From IMG/VR virus record IMGVR_UViG_3300024999_000132, positions 1 to 55,277 of that record: a DNA stretch of 55,277 bases; one strand, 5' to 3'. Origin of the DNA: a virus. Positions within the stretch are counted from its first letter, which is position 1, and every line of letters starts with the position of its first letter. Below, piece by piece: positions 52,228 to 55,277 of the stretch. The notes under the pieces were generated by a model. The model made no database searches and had not been told where the DNA came from. It saw only the letters and a program-made list of their open reading frames with translations. The position numbers and the translations under genes were made by a program.

Positions 52228-53376
52228 ATTAGTATTAAACTTACTTATATAGAAGTCAAAAAATATATTGAGAATTTAGGATATAAATTAATTAGCAAAG
52301 AATACATTAATAACAGAGAGAAATTAATTATTAAAGACAAATATGGTTATTATTACACAATTAAACTAAATAATTTAAAAGCAGGATATTTTCCATCTAT
52401 TGTAGAAAAAAGAAATCCTTATGCAATTCAAAATATAAAGTTATGGTGTAAAATTAATCAAAAGCCTTTTGAATTAATAAGTGAAATATATGAAGAAAAA
52501 GACAAAAAATTACAATGGAAATGTCTTAAAGAAGAATGTGGTGAAATATTTAAATCTAGTTGGAATGGAATTAGAAATAATTACGGTTGTGGATTTTGCG
52601 ATGGTAAACAGGTGGGTTTATCAAATTGTCTTGCAACTAAAAATCCTGAGTTAGCATTTGAATGGCATCCCACTAAGAATGGTGATCTGACTCCTTTTGA
52701 TGTTACACCTGGAAGTGATAAAAAGGTATGGTGGATATGCGAAAAAGGACACGAATGGCAAGCAGTAATTGCTAGTAGAAATCATAATGGAAGATATTGT
52801 CCTTATTGCACTCATAATTTACCGTCTGAAGATTATAATCTACTAATAATAAATCCTAAACTTTGTGAAGAGTGGAATTATAATAGAAATGATAAATTTC
52901 CACACGAATATTGCCCAAATAGCAATAAAAAAGCTTGGTGGAAGTGCTATAAAGGTAATCATGAATGGGAAGCAACAATTAATAGTAGGAATAATGGTAA
53001 TGGTTGTCCAGAATGCAATGAATCAAAAGGTGAAAAACAATTGGATTACATATTGTCCAAATATAATTTTCCTCATAGTTCTCAATATACTTTTGATGAT
53101 TTAAGAGGTATTGGCGGTGGTCTATTAAAATTTGATGTTCCTATATTTTGGGATGAAGAAAAAACTCAATTAAGACTGCTGATTGAATATGATGGTAGAC
53201 AACATTATGAATGGATTGAAGGTTGGATTACTAAAGATGGGTTTGAAACATTACAAATTCATGATGAGCGAAAAAATGTATATTGTGAAAATAATAATAT
53301 AAAATTAATTAGAATACCATATTGGCATTTTAATAATATTGAAGAAATATTAAATAGAGAGTTAAATATTATTTAA
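52228..53376 (+). CDS. Zinc-ribbon homing endonuclease, AUU start
   Basis: A 382-aa protein with three zinc-ribbon units (WKCLKEECGEIFKSSW ... CGFC, WWICEKGHEWQAVI ... CPYC, WWKCYKGNHEWEATI ... CPEC) and a C-terminal Vsr-like nuclease (LLIEYDGRQHYEW, then IHDERKNVYCENNNIKLIRI). The frame begins at TTG 52219, which touches the ribosome binding site GGAAGGAG. ATT 52228 has correct spacing, and from there MSIKLTYIEVKKYI aligns with the N-terminus of the 48374 protein (MATKLTYQIIKNYI), supporting an AUU start. It interrupts the neck module. Confidence 0.75.
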   Translation: MSIKLTYIEVKKYIENLGYKLISKEYINNREKLIIKDKYGYYYTIKLNNLKAGYFPSIVEKRNPYAIQNIKLWCKINQKPFELISEIYEEKDKKLQWKCLKEECGEIFKSSWNGIRNNYGCGFCDGKQVGLSNCLATKNPELAFEWHPTKNGDLTPFDVTPGSDKKVWWICEKGHEWQAVIASRNHNGRYCPYCTHNLPSEDYNLLIINPKLCEEWNYNRNDKFPHEYCPNSNKKAWWKCYKGNHEWEATINSRNNGNGCPECNESKGEKQLDYILSKYNFPHSSQYTFDDLRGIGGGLLKFDVPIFWDEEKTQLRLLIEYDGRQHYEWIEGWITKDGFETLQIHDERKNVYCENNNIKLIRIPYWHFNNIEEILNRELNII

Positions 53377-53429
53377 TGTTATTAAATATATTATAACAAA
53401 TAAAAATAATTAAGAGGAGTGATTTAATA

Positions 53430-53708
53430 ATGGCAACAAACTTCATCGGTAGATCGCTAGTAGCGAACATATTGGAACAAAATGTTACTTTGGATATGTC
53501 TTTTATTAATCTTATTGTAAATGATAGCACTTCAACAGTTACTTTATCCTTTGATGTGGCAAGTGCAAGTGCATCAGGAAACTTAATGGTTTTAAAAGCA
53601 GGAGAATCTAGAAAAAATATTGCAGTACCTTTTGGTAAATTGTATTACAAAGCTGCTGCAGATACTTCAGCATTAAGGATTGAAGGATTAGCAAAAGCAG
53701 AATTCTAA
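53430..53708 (+). CDS. Small structural protein, 92 aa
   Basis: A 92-aa beta-rich, Ser/Ala/Val-rich protein without cysteines (STSTVTLSFDVASASASGN, then FGKLYYKAAADTSALRIE). The composition and place among head/neck genes suggest a virion surface protein. Start ATG 53430 with AGAGGAGTGA. Not recognised as a named family. Confidence 0.5.
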   Translation: MATNFIGRSLVANILEQNVTLDMSFINLIVNDSTSTVTLSFDVASASASGNLMVLKAGESRKNIAVPFGKLYYKAAADTSALRIEGLAKAEF

Positions 53709-53736
53709 TATTATTAAAACAAATATAATGTAATTT

Positions 53737-53768
53737 GAGTAGAGAGTTATATAATTAATTCTCTACTC
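53737..53768 (+). terminator. Hairpin in the 53709-53786 gap
   Basis: GAGTAGAGA (53737-53745) pairs with TCTCTACTC (53760-53768) around a 14-nt AT-rich loop. No T-run follows; it may be a weak terminator or an RNA-stability element just before the next ribosome binding site. Confidence 0.45.
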
Positions 53769-53786
53769 TATATAAGGTTGTGAAAT

Positions 53787-54965
53787 ATGGATGTAAGAAA
53801 AAAATGGATAAGTAGTGACTCAAATTATTCTTCTAAAGAAGAAATTGTATCAGACGTAAAAGAAAATTTTGATATTCGTAGATATTATAGTGCAGAAGGT
53901 TTCAGTACAATAATTGACAATATTACAACACAAGTAATAATTCAATCACATTTAAACCCATTAAATGAAGGAAAATATGATAAGAAAATTCATATGCCTG
54001 TAGATACAATAGTCAATACTGGATCAATAGTAGAATGGGAAGGTAGTAAGTGGATTATAGTAAGCAATATTGATAATTTACAAGCATATAAAACTGCAAG
54101 CATGATTAAATGCAACAACAACACCCTTCAATTCTACGACTCAACCTCAACTTTCCACTCTATCCCCTGCATAATCTCAAAAGGTTCAATCAGTCTAGAT
54201 GAACAAAAAATAATATCAACATTAGATTCAGAAATTGCCGTTCAAATAAGCGATACATCTATCACAAGACAAATTCCAATGAGTTATGTGTTTAAAATTG
54301 GATTGAGGAATTATACCGTTACGGACATTAATGATATTACTGTAAATGGTTTATTGTTGATAAAGATGGTATATAGCGAAGTTGAACAAGTATTTCCATC
54401 ATATTCTCTTACTATCTTAAATGGAGATTCAATTCAAGCAGACATTAATACTCCTGTACAATTAAATATTCAAGTAAAAGACAGAGAAACAATAATTACA
54501 TCTCCTTTGCTTGTTTTTACATCAAGTAATAATCTAATTGCTACTGTATCAACTACAGGATTAGTAAGTTTCTTATCTGTAGGAAATGTAATGATTAGTT
54601 GCAAATTGGATAATGATAATTTGATTCAGGATAGTATTGGAATTGAAGTAGTTGAGGAAGAAAAGCATAATTATACTGCAGTAATTAATAATGGAAGCAT
54701 TTCGATAATTAAAACTTACTCTTCTACTTATACTTGTACATTCAAGGATAATGGAATTGCAATAAGTGATTCTTCTGTTTTCTATTTGACTGGTGATGAT
54801 GGAGTTTCGGCTACTGGTTTGGCGAGTATTGTTAGTCAAGATAGTGTTGGGAACAGTTGTGTTGTTAAGGGATTGAATTTGGGGTATGTTAGGTTATTCT
54901 GTAAAAATGTTGGAGAGACAGTAGTTAGTAGTGGATTTAGGATTCAGATTAAGAGTTTGTTTTAG
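53787..54965 (+). CDS. Head-closure/stopper-like protein with C-terminal Ig-like domains
   Basis: A 392-aa protein. The N-terminal 200 residues (RKKWISSDSNYSSKEE, KIHMPVDTIVNTGSIVEWEGSKWIIVS) have the beta-barrel pattern of head-closure or stopper proteins that plug the portal. From about residue 210 two Ig-like (BIG2-type) domains follow: LTILNGDSIQADINTPVQL ... SSNNLIATVSTTGLVSFLSVG, then a second with VFYLTGDDGVSATGLASIVS. Phages often append such domains to surface proteins for weak adhesion. GGTTGTGAAAT before ATG 53787 is a modest ribosome binding site. Confidence 0.6.
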   Translation: MDVRKKWISSDSNYSSKEEIVSDVKENFDIRRYYSAEGFSTIIDNITTQVIIQSHLNPLNEGKYDKKIHMPVDTIVNTGSIVEWEGSKWIIVSNIDNLQAYKTASMIKCNNNTLQFYDSTSTFHSIPCIISKGSISLDEQKIISTLDSEIAVQISDTSITRQIPMSYVFKIGLRNYTVTDINDITVNGLLLIKMVYSEVEQVFPSYSLTILNGDSIQADINTPVQLNIQVKDRETIITSPLLVFTSSNNLIATVSTTGLVSFLSVGNVMISCKLDNDNLIQDSIGIEVVEEEKHNYTAVINNGSISIIKTYSSTYTCTFKDNGIAISDSSVFYLTGDDGVSATGLASIVSQDSVGNSCVVKGLNLGYVRLFCKNVGETVVSSGFRIQIKSLF

Positions 54966-54976
54966 GGTGGTGAAAA

Positions 54977-55277
54977 ATGAGTAGATTTAGTGAACTTGGT
55001 ACAAATAAATTTACAATATTAATGAAATTAATTGAAAATGAAGAATTAGTTAAATGTTTAATAAATAATCAGCCTAATTTCTTAGATAATCCTTTGCCGG
55101 AAGGTTTTGATCCAAGTTCCTGCATTTATGATTCCATATATCCATACAAATACATACCAACAATTCAAACAGAACCAAAAACATTCATAACTATGTCATT
55201 TAGTTATAAACCAGATGGAAGTAAATTTAAAAATGCATCTGTTCGTTTCTATATAATGTGCCATAATTCATTATTAA
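54977..55277 (+). CDS. Neck or tail-completion protein, partial
   Basis: ATG 54977 with GGTGGTGAA upstream opens a frame that runs off the window after 100 codons. The visible part (MSRFSELGTNKFTILMKLIE, then CIYDSIYPYKYIPTIQTEPKTF and SFSYKPDGSKFKNASVRFYI) looks like neck or tail-terminator proteins that follow the head-closure gene. It overlaps nothing and is 11 bp from the preceding stop. Confidence 0.5.
   Translation, partial: MSRFSELGTNKFTILMKLIENEELVKCLINNQPNFLDNPLPEGFDPSSCIYDSIYPYKYIPTIQTEPKTFITMSFSYKPDGSKFKNASVRFYIMCHNSLL

Noticed and set aside
1-55277. CRISPR array or IS transposase
   Set aside because: No evenly spaced direct repeats with unique spacers and no DDE or HUH transposase motifs were seen; the repeat clusters present are iteron-like.

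Overview
The window is a segment of an AT-rich (roughly 30% GC by eye) double-stranded DNA tailed-phage or prophage/phage-plasmid genome from a low-GC Firmicute (Clostridia/Bacilli type). Support for this comes from the packaging and head genes (small and large terminase, portal, maturation protease/scaffold, major capsid protein), a phage DNA-replication set, AAAGGAGG-type ribosome binding sites, tRNA genes and six homing endonuclease genes. No integrase, lysis cassette or complete tail module lies inside the window, so lifestyle cannot be decided.

Layout. 1-7.2 kb is read on the minus strand: a small secreted protein, a phage DNA-binding-like protein, a frameshifted small gene, and an accessory pair consisting of a class-II glutamine amidotransferase-like protein (3431-4183) and a zinc-ribbon amidoligase (4574-5758). 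5.8-7.9 kb is largely non-coding with degenerate small ORFs and operator-like palindromes. Everything from 7.8 kb to the end is read on the plus strand. 7.8-24.9 kb carries early genes: a putative replication initiator beside direct repeats, a UvrD-family helicase, a DNA adenine methyltransferase, a run of small genes, a CoiA-like nuclease and a 917-aa single-subunit RNA polymerase of the double-psi-beta-barrel YonO/RdRP-like group. 25.4-32.7 kb holds a PIN-PhoH ATPase, HU, three tRNA genes, and a P4/D5-type primase-helicase followed by a repeat array. 33.1-37.1 kb has a metallophosphoesterase, a ClpP-like protease and a Rha-RusA fusion. 38.5-55.3 kb is the packaging/head/neck module, running off the right edge in a neck or tail gene.

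The most unusual content is RNA. Three gene-free stretches (24852-25334, 28080-28830, 29729-30629) contain dense nested hairpins, long-range stems of up to 29 bp, a GNRA-capped cloverleaf-like fold and adjacent tRNA genes; by size, context and architecture two of them resemble the giant ornate phage RNAs GOLLD and ROOL, and the third may be a new type. The major capsid gene is split by a group I intron of about 342 nt, which I could place so that the exons join to an uninterrupted 385-codon frame. At least four genes appear to start at AUU, AUC or AUA behind strong Shine-Dalgarno sequences.

How the parts fit: a phage-encoded RNA polymerase could transcribe its own late genes; the initiator, helicase, P4-type helicase, RusA-like resolvase, phosphoesterase, HU and methyltransferase make up DNA replication and processing; the terminase-to-neck genes build the particle; homing endonucleases and the intron are selfish passengers placed between essential genes. 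All functions are read from sequence motifs without database searches.
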